From NCBI RefSeq assembly GCF_025145845.1, contig NZ_CP102253.1:62001-126000 (forward strand): DNA of 64,000 nt. Direction: 5' to 3'. Positions 1-8,581 of the stretch are shown piece by piece (the first letter of the stretch is position 1; each line of letters opens with the position of its first letter). The DNA comes from Alistipes shahii WAL 8301 (GTDB lineage Bacteria; Bacteroidota; Bacteroidia; Bacteroidales; Rikenellaceae). The notes beneath the pieces were generated by a model, which ran no database searches, was not told the origin of the DNA, and saw only the letters and a program-made list of their open reading frames with translations. The position numbers and the translations under genes were made by a program.

Positions 1-309
1 TCGATTCTCACCACGGGAGGCACGGACACCGTGCGTTTCGGACGCCTCGGGTCCGGCGAAATCGCCGTGCTGCGCCTCTGGCTGGCCAACGACGCGAGCC
101 GTCCCGTGGCCGTCGCCTCCTACCGGCGCAGCTGCGGATGCACGACGCTCGAATTTGACGCACAACCGATTGCACCGGGCGACGCACGGCAGGTGACGCT
201 CACCTTCGATTCGCGCGGCGAACGGGGCTGGCAACTCAAGGCGCTGGACATCACGCTGGCGGGAGGGCAGCGGCCCCTGCGGCTGTTCGTGGAAGCGGAC
301 ATAAAATAA
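1..309 (+). CDS. DUF1573 family protein, C-terminal part
   Basis: The reading frame is open from the first base of the window and stops at 309, so only the last 102 residues are visible and the start lies outside. The visible part is an Ig-like beta-sandwich with the pattern typical of DUF1573: 'F.N' type strand, a conserved 'SCGCT' (residues about 44-48) and a following 'I.PG....' strand. DUF1573 proteins are small exported proteins of Bacteroidota, often lipoproteins; their function is not established. It precedes yajC but a promoter lies between them. Confidence 0.75.
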   Translation, partial: SILTTGGTDTVRFGRLGSGEIAVLRLWLANDASRPVAVASYRRSCGCTTLEFDAQPIAPGDARQVTLTFDSRGERGWQLKALDITLAGGQRPLRLFVEADIK

Positions 310-313
310 ATCC

Positions 314-343
314 TTGTTTATTCGGCAATAATTTGTACCTTTG
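314..343 (+). promoter_or_regulatory. Promoter of yajC
   Basis: A -7 box TACCTTTG at 336-343 is preceded by TTG at 314-316 with a 19 nt spacer, matching the Bacteroidota sigma-70 consensus (TTTG, about 19 nt, TAnnTTTG). It lies about 40 nt upstream of the yajC ATG. Confidence 0.7.
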
Positions 344-382
344 CTTCGTTCAATGGAATAAACACTTAAAACGAATACAATT

Positions 383-703
383 ATGATTAATTTTCTTCAG
401 ACGGTCCCCATAGAGCCTCAACCGAGATTCATGCAGCAGTACAGTTTCATTATTATGATCGGCCTCATGGTGCTGGTTCTCTGGTTGTTCATGTGGCGTC
501 CCGAGGCCAAGCGCCGCAAACAGATGCAGGAGTTCCGCAACGGTCTGAAAAAAGGAGACAAAGTCATCACCGCCGGCGGCATCTACGGCGTCGTGAAGGA
601 GATCAAGGAGACCACCCTGCTGATCGAGGTCGACGGCAATGTGACGCTGCGCATCGACAAAAACATGGTCGTAGCCGACAATTCGGACCTCCAGCGTCAG
701 TAG
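383..703 (+). CDS. yajC: Preprotein translocase subunit YajC
   Basis: This 106-residue protein is YajC, the small inner-membrane accessory subunit of the SecDF-YajC complex that assists Sec-dependent export. A single hydrophobic segment spans about residues 20-38 and is followed by the characteristic 'WRPEAKRRKQMQEF' stretch and a soluble beta-rich domain with 'GDKVITAGGIYG'. The ATG at 383 gives a slightly long N-terminus; an in-frame ATG at 431 (MQQYS) is also possible. A promoter at 314-343 and a terminator at 721-752 make it monocistronic. Confidence 0.93.
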   Translation: MINFLQTVPIEPQPRFMQQYSFIIMIGLMVLVLWLFMWRPEAKRRKQMQEFRNGLKKGDKVITAGGIYGVVKEIKETTLLIEVDGNVTLRIDKNMVVADNSDLQRQ

Positions 704-720
704 AGATAACCCGCGCATAA

Positions 721-752
721 AAAAGAGCTGCAAGGATTTGCAGCTCTTTTTT
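721..752. terminator. Bidirectional terminator between yajC and nrdG
   Basis: AAGAGCTGCAA (723-733) pairs with TTGCAGCTCTT (738-748) around a GGAT loop, flanked by A-tract and T-tract, so it can serve both convergent genes. Confidence 0.85.
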
Positions 753-759
753 CACACAC

Positions 760-1245
760 CTATCCGAACAGGTGCAAGGCCCCGACGTCGATGATCCGCT
801 GGTTGGAACTCCCCCGGAAATCGAGCGACAGATCGCGCAGCGCCTCGACGTAGCGTCCGTCGACCAGCGTGTCGATCCACCGAAGGCACTCCCGGCGGGC
901 CGGGTCGGCGAGACACTCTTCGAGCGTATAGCCCGTATAGCACCAGACGTTCTGCCCCGTGCGCTCCTTCACCAGCCGCAGAAAGGCTGCCATGGCTTCG
1001 GGCTGCAACAGCGGATCGCCGCCGCTGAGCGTCACCCCGTCGAGAATCGGATTCGCGGCGATTGCGGCGCAGATAGTTTCGGCACGCTCCACGGTCAGCG
1101 GCTCGCCCCGCCGGGGATCGTGGCTCTCGGGGTTGTGGCAGCCGGGACAACGGTGCGCGCACCCCGCGAAATAGATCGCATAGCGCAACCCGTAACCGTC
1201 GGAGATGGTTTCGGGATAGATGCCGATGATTCTTAATAATTCCAT
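760..1245 (-). CDS. nrdG: Anaerobic ribonucleoside-triphosphate reductase activating protein
   Basis: This is a short radical SAM activase that generates the glycyl radical on NrdD, enabling oxygen-independent deoxynucleotide synthesis. The [4Fe-4S]-binding CX3CX2C motif is visible as CAHRCPGC (Cys29, 33, 36 from the chosen start), followed by the SAM-binding 'TLSGGDPL'. I chose the ATG at 1245 (MELLRIIG) because family members begin just before the 'DG.GLR' strand; an in-frame ATG at 1269 would add eight residues. It lies downstream of nrdD on the same strand, separated by an unusually long 305 nt gap. Confidence 0.93.
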   Translation of the reverse strand: MELLRIIGIYPETISDGYGLRYAIYFAGCAHRCPGCHNPESHDPRRGEPLTVERAETICAAIAANPILDGVTLSGGDPLLQPEAMAAFLRLVKERTGQNVWCYTGYTLEECLADPARRECLRWIDTLVDGRYVEALRDLSLDFRGSSNQRIIDVGALHLFG

Positions 1246-1469
1246 TGCGTTTTCATAACATGAATACAACTCCGTCGGTCGCGATTCACGGCGGAACGCC
1301 GTGTTTACAAATCTGACCCACCTCTAAACTTTAGGCGGGGACTTGCCGCACGCGACCGGAGACGGCGGCAAAAAGGGATTCTTCCGCCGGGTGAATTTTG
1401 ATTTTAGGCGGGCGGACAGGGGGCCGCCAATTTCGATTATCGCAGAGCGGTTTTCGGGCTTCGTGAAGT

Positions 1470-1513
1470 GGGGCGAAGCAGGAGCATACGAACGTATGTA
1501 ACTGTTTCGCCCC
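1470..1513. other. Long imperfect hairpin in the nrdD-nrdG intergenic region
   Basis: The 1246-1550 interval has no supported gene. It contains a three-part inverted repeat: GGGGCGAA/TTCGCCCC (1470-1477 with 1506-1513), CAG/CTG (1479-1481 with 1502-1504) and CATAC/GTATG around a GAAC loop (1485-1498). A smaller hairpin formed by the complement of ACGGCG lies near 1290. nrdD and nrdG are normally adjacent, so this looks like an inserted palindromic element or an RNA processing/attenuation structure. No second copy was seen in this window. Confidence 0.6.
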
Positions 1514-1550
1514 GCAAGGGAAGTGCAAAAGATGCCGGTGAGAATCGAAA

Positions 1551-3938
1551 TTACCGGTGCTTTACCCGATCGCGCTCCTCGGCCTGCTTGGCCGAGTTCC
1601 ACGATTCGAGGCTGCCTGTCAGGTAACCCGTGATGCGGCGCATGCGCAGGATGTCGTCCGAACCGCAGACGGGACATTTCGAGTAGATCACCCCGCGGTG
1701 GCCGCACTTGCGGCAGGTGTCGATCGGATGGTTGATCGAGCCGTAGCCGATCCCCTCGTCCTGCATCACCTTGACGATCTTGAGGATCGCCACGGGATTC
1801 TTCCGGGCCTCGCCGTCGAGTTCGACGTAGGTGATATGCCCGCCGCGCGTGATGGCGTGGAACGGCGCTTCGAGGCGGATTTTCTCGACGATGGAAACCG
1901 GCTCGCGCACGTCGACGTGGAACGAGTTGACGTAGTAGTCGCGGTCGGTGACGCCCGGAATCTCCCCATAACGCTTGCGGTCCATGCGCGTGAAGCGTCC
2001 GCTCAATCCCTCGGCCGGGGTCGCCAGCACCGAATAGTTCAGCCCGTATTTGGCCTTGTACTCCTCGACCACGCGGTTCATCACCGTCACGGCGTCGTAG
2101 AGCGTCTGCCACGCCTCCTTCGAGGTCGCATGGCCTTCGCCGTAAATCGCCACCATCGCGTTGTGTCCGCCGATGAAGCCGATGCCCAGCGTGCCGTGCT
2201 TGAGCACGTCGCCCACCTCGTCGTTGGGCTGCAACCGGCCGCCGCCCTTCCAGACATCGTTCGACATCATAAACGGGAACTGCCGCGCGAGGGCCGTGCG
2301 CTGGAAGCAGTAACGTTCGTAGAGCTGCTCGGCCATCATCGTGGCGGTCTTGCGCACCGATTCGAGGAAAATTTCGCGCGCCTCCTTGCGGATCGCGTGT
2401 TTGTTGCCGTCGGGAATCATGTCCCCGGCCTCGCGCATCGCCTCGATGGCCAGCCGCGGCAGGTTCATCGACGTGAAGGAGAGGTTGCCGCGCCCCCACG
2501 ACGACTTTTCGCCGTGCAGATTCTCGAAGACGCGCGTACGGCACCCCATCGTCGCCACCTCGTAGCGGAAGCGGTCGGGGTCGTCGATGCGCCACTTCTC
2601 GTGGCGGTTGAACGGTGCGTCGAGAAACATGAAGTTGGGGAACAGCGCCACCGACGTGGTGCGGCACGCCTCGATCAGCAGGTCGAAGTTCGGAGTTTTG
2701 AACTTGATCTCCCCAGCCAGTGCCTTGTCGAAGTCCTTCACCGCTGCGGCATAGTCCTCTTCGGACCACGAAACGCCCTCCTTGACCTTGAAAATCTGGA
2801 TCGGGAAGACCGGCACTTCGCCGTGCCCCAGCCCCTCGATCGTGGCGGAAAGCAGTTCGCGGATGACCATGCGGCCCTCGGGCGAAAAGTCCGTGCCGTA
2901 GTTCACCGAGCTGAACACCACCTGGTTGCCGCCGCGCGAGTGCATCGTATTGAGGTTATGGATGAATCCCTCCATCGCCTGATGGGTCTCGCGGCGCGTC
3001 GTGTCGTATGCCTGCCGCCAGATGCGTCGGATGTCCTCGTCGGCGACCTCCACGCCCGACTGGCGCAGGGCGGCGAACAGACGCCCCACCGCCGTCTCGC
3101 AGGGTTCGATCGTCGGCACGTGTTCGGCGACCAGGGCCTTCAGCTCGGCGCGCTCCAGCGTCACGCCGCCCCGCACGCCGCACAGGAACAGCGTCATGTC
3201 GGTCAGGTGACGGCGGAAGGTTTTCAGCACGCCCGGAGCCATGAAATGGTCGAACGCCGGGATCGACTGCCCGCCGTGCTGCTCGTTCTGGTTGGTCTGG
3301 AAGACGATCGTGGCCAGCGTGGCGTAGCTCTGGATCGACTGCGGCGTGCGCACCGAGCCGTTCTTCGTCGAGAATCCCCGTTCGTAGATGTCACCCAGAT
3401 CGTACTGAATGCACGTCGTGGTCTTGGTGGGATAGTAGTCCAGGTCGTGAATGTGGATGTCCCCGTCGCGGTGGGCGCGGCCGTGGCGCACGCCCACCAG
3501 ATATTTCAGGGCGTAGTCCTTGGTGATCTCCGAGGCGAAGGTCATCATCTGCCCCGCGGGCGTGTGCGACGACATGTTGGCGTTCGAAAGGTTGATGTCG
3601 TTCTTCTCGACGGTCACGATGCCGTCCATGACGCTCTTGATCGACGAGCGGCGGTCGCGTTCGACGTTGCGCCACTCGCGGTAGATGATATAACGTTTGG
3701 CGATCGAGGGGTTGCGTTTCATCAGCCGCTCCTCGACCATGTCCTGAATCTCCTCGACCGAAATCTCGGCCTTCGTAATTGCCGCCGCCACGTCGGATGC
3801 GATCTGCTCGACGGCCTGCCCCTCGTCCGTTATGCCGCCCGCGCGAAAGGCCTTCGTGATGGCGCGGACGATTTTATCCAGAGAAAAAGGCTCGGTTTTA
3901 CCATCACGTTTGATGATGGAAATCTGCGTGTAATCCAT
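1551..3938 (-). CDS. nrdD: Anaerobic ribonucleoside-triphosphate reductase (class III)
   Basis: This 795-residue class III ribonucleotide reductase reduces NTPs to dNTPs under anaerobiosis using a glycyl radical. An ATP-cone allosteric domain occupies about residues 5-98 ('IIKRDGKTEPFSLDKI'), followed by the large catalytic barrel. The C-terminus has the zinc site (Cys742, 745, 755, 758, two CxxC pairs) and the glycyl radical loop RITGYL with Gly771. Length and all hallmarks are intact. It is transcribed leftwards after a cobalamin riboswitch (4002-4177) and is followed by its activase gene nrdG, so expression is probably repressed when B12 is abundant and a B12-dependent enzyme can take over (inference). 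Confidence 0.96.
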   Translation of the reverse strand: MDYTQISIIKRDGKTEPFSLDKIVRAITKAFRAGGITDEGQAVEQIASDVAAAITKAEISVEEIQDMVEERLMKRNPSIAKRYIIYREWRNVERDRRSSIKSVMDGIVTVEKNDINLSNANMSSHTPAGQMMTFASEITKDYALKYLVGVRHGRAHRDGDIHIHDLDYYPTKTTTCIQYDLGDIYERGFSTKNGSVRTPQSIQSYATLATIVFQTNQNEQHGGQSIPAFDHFMAPGVLKTFRRHLTDMTLFLCGVRGGVTLERAELKALVAEHVPTIEPCETAVGRLFAALRQSGVEVADEDIRRIWRQAYDTTRRETHQAMEGFIHNLNTMHSRGGNQVVFSSVNYGTDFSPEGRMVIRELLSATIEGLGHGEVPVFPIQIFKVKEGVSWSEEDYAAAVKDFDKALAGEIKFKTPNFDLLIEACRTTSVALFPNFMFLDAPFNRHEKWRIDDPDRFRYEVATMGCRTRVFENLHGEKSSWGRGNLSFTSMNLPRLAIEAMREAGDMIPDGNKHAIRKEAREIFLESVRKTATMMAEQLYERYCFQRTALARQFPFMMSNDVWKGGGRLQPNDEVGDVLKHGTLGIGFIGGHNAMVAIYGEGHATSKEAWQTLYDAVTVMNRVVEEYKAKYGLNYSVLATPAEGLSGRFTRMDRKRYGEIPGVTDRDYYVNSFHVDVREPVSIVEKIRLEAPFHAITRGGHITYVELDGEARKNPVAILKIVKVMQDEGIGYGSINHPIDTCRKCGHRGVIYSKCPVCGSDDILRMRRITGYLTGSLESWNSAKQAEERDRVKHR

Positions 3939-4001
3939 TGTAATATGAGTATATACGTTTCACAACAGGCCCCGTTTCCCCGCAGGGCCGACATTGCATG
4001 C

Positions 4002-4177
4002 GCAAAGGCAGGTCTTCTGACTCGCACCGACCCGCAGGCGGCCTTCCCGTCCCCCGCGGGACAGTGGCTCGACGATTCGCCTGCGGCATTGAAGTGCATA
4101 CAGCAGCGGGAACTGTCCGGGATTCGCACCCGATTCCCTCTTATCCTCCGCCCCGGCGGGACGAAGGATACCTTTGC
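4002..4177 (-). promoter_or_regulatory. Cobalamin (B12) riboswitch upstream of nrdD
   Basis: Read on the minus strand, the segment shows the cobalamin aptamer hallmarks in order. The closing stem is GCAAAGG (4171-4177) with CCTTTGC (4002-4008). Next come a GGGTGCGAATCCCGG core, the GTTCCCGC turn (near 4104-4112), the GCCACTG element, GGGAAGG, and the 3' box GTCAGAAGACCTGCC (4010-4024). The aptamer ends 64 nt before the nrdD start, leaving room for an expression platform; a GC hairpin (GGCCC/GGGCC near 3966-3990) lies there. The orientation assigns control to nrdD, not to the divergent TSCPD gene. Confidence 0.93.
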
Positions 4178-4240
4178 GAGTCACAAAAGTCTCCATTATT
4201 CCCCGACTTTCAAAATTCCGGAGCAGGAAGTTTTCAACAT

Positions 4241-4271
4241 TTTGTGAAAGGCTCCGAATTTCGTATCTTCG
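4241..4271 (+). promoter_or_regulatory. Promoter of the TSCPD gene
   Basis: TTTG at 4241-4244 and TATCTTCG at 4264-4271 are separated by 19 nt, close to the Bacteroidota consensus; the ATG follows at 4300. A weaker leftward candidate for nrdD (TTTTG at 4184-4188 on the minus strand, TTTTG at 4211-4215) lies just upstream of the riboswitch. Confidence 0.65.
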
Positions 4272-4299
4272 CCCCCGCAAACCGGAAAATCGTAACTCC

Positions 4300-4548
4300 A
4301 TGACACAGAAAATAACACACGTCTGCCAGGGAACCTGCTCCCGGCAAATCGACGTCGAACTCGAAAACGGCGTCGTTCGAAGCGTCTCCTTCACGGGCGG
4401 CTGCCACGGCAACCAGCAGGGAATCGCGGCGCTCGTGCGCGGGATGACGGCCGCGGAAGCCGTCGCCCGGCTCGAAGGCATCGACTGCCGGGGCCGCGGC
4501 ACGTCGTGTCCCGATCAGCTGGCAAAAGCGCTGAAAAAGGCTTTATAA
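4300..4548 (+). CDS. TSCPD domain protein (TIGR03905-like)
   Basis: This 82-residue protein matches the TSCPD domain: 'CQGTCSRQI', 'FTGGCHGN', 'GIDCRGRGTSCPDQLAKAL', with the name-giving TSCPD at residues about 69-73 and four further conserved cysteines/glycines. The same domain occurs as a C-terminal appendix of B12-dependent class II ribonucleotide reductases, while stand-alone versions have no known function. It is divergent from the B12-riboswitch-controlled nrdD, a suggestive but unproven link. The ATG at 4300 is preferred because the promoter -7 box ends at 4271. Confidence 0.88.
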   Translation: MTQKITHVCQGTCSRQIDVELENGVVRSVSFTGGCHGNQQGIAALVRGMTAAEAVARLEGIDCRGRGTSCPDQLAKALKKAL

Positions 4549-4610
4549 AACGCCCCGGCCCGGCCGGGTACGGATTTTGCACTCCGAAAAGCGTTCCAAA
4601 ATGCAAGACT

Positions 4611-4862
4611 ATGTATTTTCTATGGTATCTGCTGATCGGACTGGCCGCCGGATGGATCGCCAACCTGATCGTCAAGGGAGGAGGTTCGGGACTCTTCGTC
4701 AACCTGATCGTCGGGCTTATCGGAGGCGTACTGGGCGGCTGGCTCTTTTCGCTCTTCGGATGGGTTCCCGTCGGCACGCTGGGCAGTCTGGCGACGGCCG
4801 TCATCGGCTCGGTCATCCTGCTGTGGATCGCCGCGCTCATCTCACACCGCAAGATCCGCTAA
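4611..4862 (+). CDS. GlsB/YeaQ/YmgE family stress-response membrane protein
   Basis: This 83-residue very hydrophobic protein has the glycine-rich three-helix pattern of the transglycosylase-associated (GlsB/YeaQ/YmgE) family: 'LLIGLAAGWIANLI', 'LIVGLIGGVLGGWLF' and a third helix 'AVIGSVILLWIAALI'. Members are small inner-membrane proteins induced in envelope or acid stress; their molecular role is unclear. The start at 4611 (MYFLWYLL) places the first membrane helix at the N-terminus as is usual for the family. Confidence 0.88.
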   Translation: MYFLWYLLIGLAAGWIANLIVKGGGSGLFVNLIVGLIGGVLGGWLFSLFGWVPVGTLGSLATAVIGSVILLWIAALISHRKIR

Positions 4863-4873
4863 ACAAACGTATG

Positions 4874-4908
4874 CACGAAAAAGGCGGTCGCATGACCGCC
4901 TTTTCGTG
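4874..4908. terminator. Bidirectional terminator
   Basis: CACGAAAA plus GGCGGTC (4874-4889) pairs with GACCGCC plus TTTTCGTG (4894-4908) around GCAT. It closes the GlsB-like gene from the left and tRNA-Gln from the right. Confidence 0.85.
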
Positions 4909-4979
4909 TTGAGCTGCCGGGATTCGAACCCAGAACGACAGAACCAAAATCTGCTGTGTTACCATTACACCACAGCTCA
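4909..4979 (-). tRNA. tRNA-Gln (TTG anticodon)
   Basis: On the minus strand a complete cloverleaf is readable. The acceptor stem is TGAGCTG/CAGCTCA, the D-loop contains GGTGTAATGGTAAC, and the anticodon loop ATTTTGGT carries anticodon TTG in a CAGA/TCTG context. The T-arm reads CTGGGTTCGAATCCCGG and the discriminator is A. The 3' CCA is not encoded. Gln identity fits both the anticodon and the weak first acceptor pairs. Confidence 0.95.
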
Positions 4980-5084
4980 AACATTCGCTCGAAAGCGACT
5001 GCAAAGATAAACAAAAAATCGCAAAAACCAACCCCCGGATGCAAAATTGGCAGGGACAAAACCGGACCTCTGCCGGATTTTTCG

Positions 5085-5092
5085 TATCTTTG
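5085..5092 (+). promoter_or_regulatory. Promoter -7 box of nhaD
   Basis: TATCTTTG at 5085-5092 matches the Bacteroidota -7 consensus, 32 nt upstream of the ATG. No good -33 box is seen. Confidence 0.55.
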
Positions 5093-5124
5093 CTTCAGTT
5101 ACCCTGTAAATAAACGCAAACGAT

Positions 5125-6471
5125 ATGATTCCGACAATGATTCTGCTCTTCGTGGTGGGCTATCTGTTCATCGCGCTGGAGCACAAAACCAGGATCGACA
5201 AATCGGCCGTCGCCCTGCTGATGGCCGGAGCGATCTGGACCGTGTTCAGCCTCCTGGGCAACGACCCGCACATTCAGCACGAGCTGGTGGACCAGCTGGG
5301 CGACACGTGCGAAATCCTGGTCTTCCTGATCGGGGCCATGACCATCGTGGACCTGATCGACAGCTACGGCGGCTTCAACGTCATCACCGACCACATCACC
5401 ACGCGCAACAAGCGCAAACTGATGTGGCTGCTGGCGATCATCACCTTCTTCATGTCGGCCGCACTGGACAACATGACCACCACGATCATCATGGTCATGC
5501 TGCTGCGGCGGTTGATCGCCAACAAGAAGGAACGGTGGATTTTCGCCAGCGTGATCGTCATCGCCGCGAACAGCGGCGGCGCCTGGTCGCCCATCGGCGA
5601 CGTGACGACCATCATGCTGTGGATGCGCGGCAACGTCACGGCCGCCAACCTGATCGCCAACCTCTTCCTGCCGTGCCTCGTGTCGGTCGTGATCCCTGCG
5701 GCCATCGCCAGCCGCTACGTCGCCGACCGCCCCGCCGCCGCGGTCAGCGCCAAGGCCCTCGCATCGGGATGCCCCGAATGCATCGGTCCGCGCCTGCGGC
5801 TATTCATCCTTATCGTGGGCGTCGTAAGTCTGCTGTTCGTGCCGGTGTTCAAGAGCCTCACCGGACTGCCGCCCTACATGGGCATGATGGTGTCGCTGGG
5901 ATTCATGTGGATTCTGACTGAAATCATCTACGACCGCAAACGCAGCATCCGCAACATGGAGGAGTCGATCCAGCCGCGCGTATCCAAAGTCCTCAAGCAC
6001 ATCGACATGCCGACGATTCTCTTTTTCCTCGGCATCCTGATGGCCGTGGGCGCGTTGCAGACCGGCGGCGTGCTGACCGACATGGCCGACTGGCTGGACA
6101 AGAATGTCCACGAAGTGTTCACCATCGCGGGCGCCATCGGCATCCTCTCGTCGGTGGTCGACAACGTGCCGCTGGTGGCGGCCTGCATGGGCATGTACCC
6201 GGTGGCCGACGTCGCAACGGCTGCGGCGAGCGCCGACCCGGCTTTCGCACAGAGTTTCGTGGCGGACGGGCTGTTCTGGCACCTGCTGACCTACTGCGCC
6301 GGCGTGGGCGGCAGTCTGCTGATCATCGGCTCGGCGGCCGGCGTCGTGGCGATGGGACTCGAAAAGATCAATTTCGGCTGGTACCTCAAACGCATCTCGC
6401 TGCTGGCCCTGTCCGGCTATCTGGCGGGCATCGCGGTGATCTGGCTCGAACACGTCCTGATCGGGCTTTGA
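5125..6471 (+). CDS. nhaD: Sodium:proton antiporter NhaD
   Basis: This 448-residue polytopic inner-membrane protein of the ion transporter superfamily exchanges Na+ (or Li+) for H+. It has about twelve hydrophobic segments and the NhaD signatures 'SAALDNMTTTIIMV' and 'NSGGAWSPIGDVTTIMLW' in the first half, mirrored by 'SSVVDNVPLVAA' and 'GGSLLIIGSAAGVVAM' in the second, as expected for the inverted-repeat fold with two discontinuous helices. The DN..T/DNVP motifs probably supply ion-binding aspartates. It is monocistronic, with its own promoter and a strong terminator at 6538-6580. Confidence 0.93.
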   Translation: MIPTMILLFVVGYLFIALEHKTRIDKSAVALLMAGAIWTVFSLLGNDPHIQHELVDQLGDTCEILVFLIGAMTIVDLIDSYGGFNVITDHITTRNKRKLMWLLAIITFFMSAALDNMTTTIIMVMLLRRLIANKKERWIFASVIVIAANSGGAWSPIGDVTTIMLWMRGNVTAANLIANLFLPCLVSVVIPAAIASRYVADRPAAAVSAKALASGCPECIGPRLRLFILIVGVVSLLFVPVFKSLTGLPPYMGMMVSLGFMWILTEIIYDRKRSIRNMEESIQPRVSKVLKHIDMPTILFFLGILMAVGALQTGGVLTDMADWLDKNVHEVFTIAGAIGILSSVVDNVPLVAACMGMYPVADVATAAASADPAFAQSFVADGLFWHLLTYCAGVGGSLLIIGSAAGVVAMGLEKINFGWYLKRISLLALSGYLAGIAVIWLEHVLIGL

Positions 6472-6537
6472 CCGAAAAGTTCCGGATGCGTCGTGCGCCC
6501 AGAATATTGCCGATCACGGGTTTGCCCCATAACAGTA

Positions 6538-6580
6538 TAATCAGAGGTTGGATAAAATATTTTTATCCAACCTCTGATTT
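6538..6580. terminator. Strong bidirectional hairpin after nhaD
   Basis: An uninterrupted 19 bp stem (6539-6557 with 6561-6579) closes a three-base loop. The arms read AATCAGAGGTTGGATAAAA and its complement. It lies between the convergent nhaD and the protease pseudogene. Confidence 0.8.
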
Positions 6581-6627
6581 ACAGCCAAATTATCAGCAGT
6601 TTGTAAGTCAGGAACTCCAATATCAAT

Positions 6628-8567
6628 TTAGTAAGAGTACCCTTGCGGAATCAATGCCAGATGTACCCCGGAAGATGTGGATAGACCATTTTTCAACACC
6701 CGACATTCGATATCGTGAAGTACGGGTTCATCGGTATCCGACGCAAAATCAACGGTAAATGTGAAGCCCTCACCCGTGTACGGAGGCAGGGTGCTGCTCC
6801 ATACATAAGTGACAGAAGAATCGTAATTTTCAATAGAACACGTTGCTTGCCCTTCTCCACGGGCCAAATACGCTATATTCCATTTATCATACCCCAAACC
6901 CATCATCGAAAGATCGCCGGGTTCCACCTCCGACAATGAAGTCCCGATGTTTGGAGCGGTGGGAGCGGGCCTCGAAACCGCTGATACAGCTGCATAGGCA
7001 TTTACCAGACCATAACCCACAAATTGGTTCCATAATCCGTTCAATCGAAGCGGATCGACACCATAAGTGTTGCCGCCGATCTTTCGGGTAGTTTGTTCGA
7101 TAATATTGCGTACCCGCCATACCGAAAGATCGGGATCCGTTGCCCATATCAAAGCCACGATGCCGGAAACATGGGGAGCAGCAAAAGATGTGCCCGACAC
7201 ACAAGTATATCCACCGGTCACATCTGTTGTCCAGATTTCACGCCCGGGAGCGACAACATCCAATGAAGAACCATAACCGGAGAAATCCGATTTGTACCCA
7301 TTCCGATCTATTGCACCTACTACTAACGTTGCAGAAGGTGCTCCCGCTGCCGGCTGTGATACAGCACTGCCTTTATTGCCCGATGAAAAAACAACGATGC
7401 ATCCTTTACCATGAGCATATGTTATAGCATTATTGATTTCGGATATTGGAGAAGATGTATCAAATGACCATGAATTATTAATTACGCGCGCACCATTATT
7501 TGCGGCAAACCGAATTGCATTCGCAAAATTGGTCGTGGTGGAGGCAGCTATGCCAAGCTCGTTATCAGTATAACAAATACTGATGGGCATGATTTTCACT
7601 CCGGATGCAACGCCTGCAATGCCTTTGCCATTATTAGCCGTGGCTCCGATAACACCGGCAACCTTTGTGCCGTGATCTCCGTATAGCCCACTTGGAATTC
7701 CTCCCGTGTGAGCGTTGTAACTGACATTATACAAATGTAAATCATCATGGTTATTAAACACCGTTATCGACAACCGCAACGATAATATCGTTGATATATG
7801 GAAAAGCAAAGGCATTCCTTGCGTTCACATAATTGATATCGATCCCCGGATAAGAGACGTTTTTCAGATTCCATTGATAGCTGAAATAGGTATCGTTCGG
7901 AGCGGCGTCGGGCATCGACTCAACGATAAACTCGGGTGTTGCATACTCAAACGCGCCCGATTCATACATAAAATTCGCCATTTCGAGCGCATTCCCTTTC
8001 GACTCCTTTGTACACGAAAGATAATAGATACTCGGGTCGAATTTGTTTTCTCCCAATATCTCCAGATTATACTCTTCCGCGATTTTTTGAAGTTTGGCAA
8101 GGTCTTGCTCTCCTGTCAGTTGTACGCTGAATACATTCATTATGCCGAGATCGGCTCCATCGCTTGTTTTAAAATAGGGAGCCTCATACACTACATCCTG
8201 CGGATTAATCGATTTTTGTTGGGCGTTATCCAGCGTAAACGACGTAAGACTTTTTTGCATGCGGAACTCTTTTGACGATCTTATGCCCAGCGCAGCATAG
8301 TTATCAATAGTTCTGGTATTTCCCCCACGGATATTTACGGCCGATTTGCGAACACTTTCAATTTTTGCGGTTTCAACCAAAACATACGACTTGTTCTCGT
8401 TGACCGTTAGTGGGATTTTCACACCGTCACACCAAATAATAATAATCAGACGAACCCACAGACGCACGGGTCGCGGGAACGTTTTCTTGATATTCCTCTG
8501 ACAAAATGTCATCCTGGCAACCATAAAATGTTATGACTGCAATGATAAGAGAAAGCAGCTTTTTCAT
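6628..8567 (-). pseudogene. S8 subtilisin-like serine peptidase lipoprotein, two frameshifts
   Basis: Three frames have to be joined to obtain one protein. It starts at the ATG at 8567 with a lipoprotein signal (MKKLLSLIIAVITFYGC) and runs to 'SSDYYY'. A single extra T near 8434-8436 shifts the frame. The second part (WCDGVKIPLTV... to VAVVDNGV) carries the prodomain-like region and the catalytic Asp. A second extra T near 7756-7758 shifts again. The third part carries the catalytic His (GDHGTKVAG), the Asn region and the catalytic Ser (SGTSFAAPHVSG), followed by a C-terminal domain. All catalytic residues survive, so decay is recent, or the two indels are sequencing errors. Confidence 0.85.
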
Positions 8568-8581
8568 GATATTAAGAATAT

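Noticed and set aside
1557..4247. 896-codon open frame opposite nrdD
   Set aside because: It is a GC-driven shadow of nrdD, with His/Arg/Val-rich composition and no family resemblance; nrdD on the other strand has all hallmarks.
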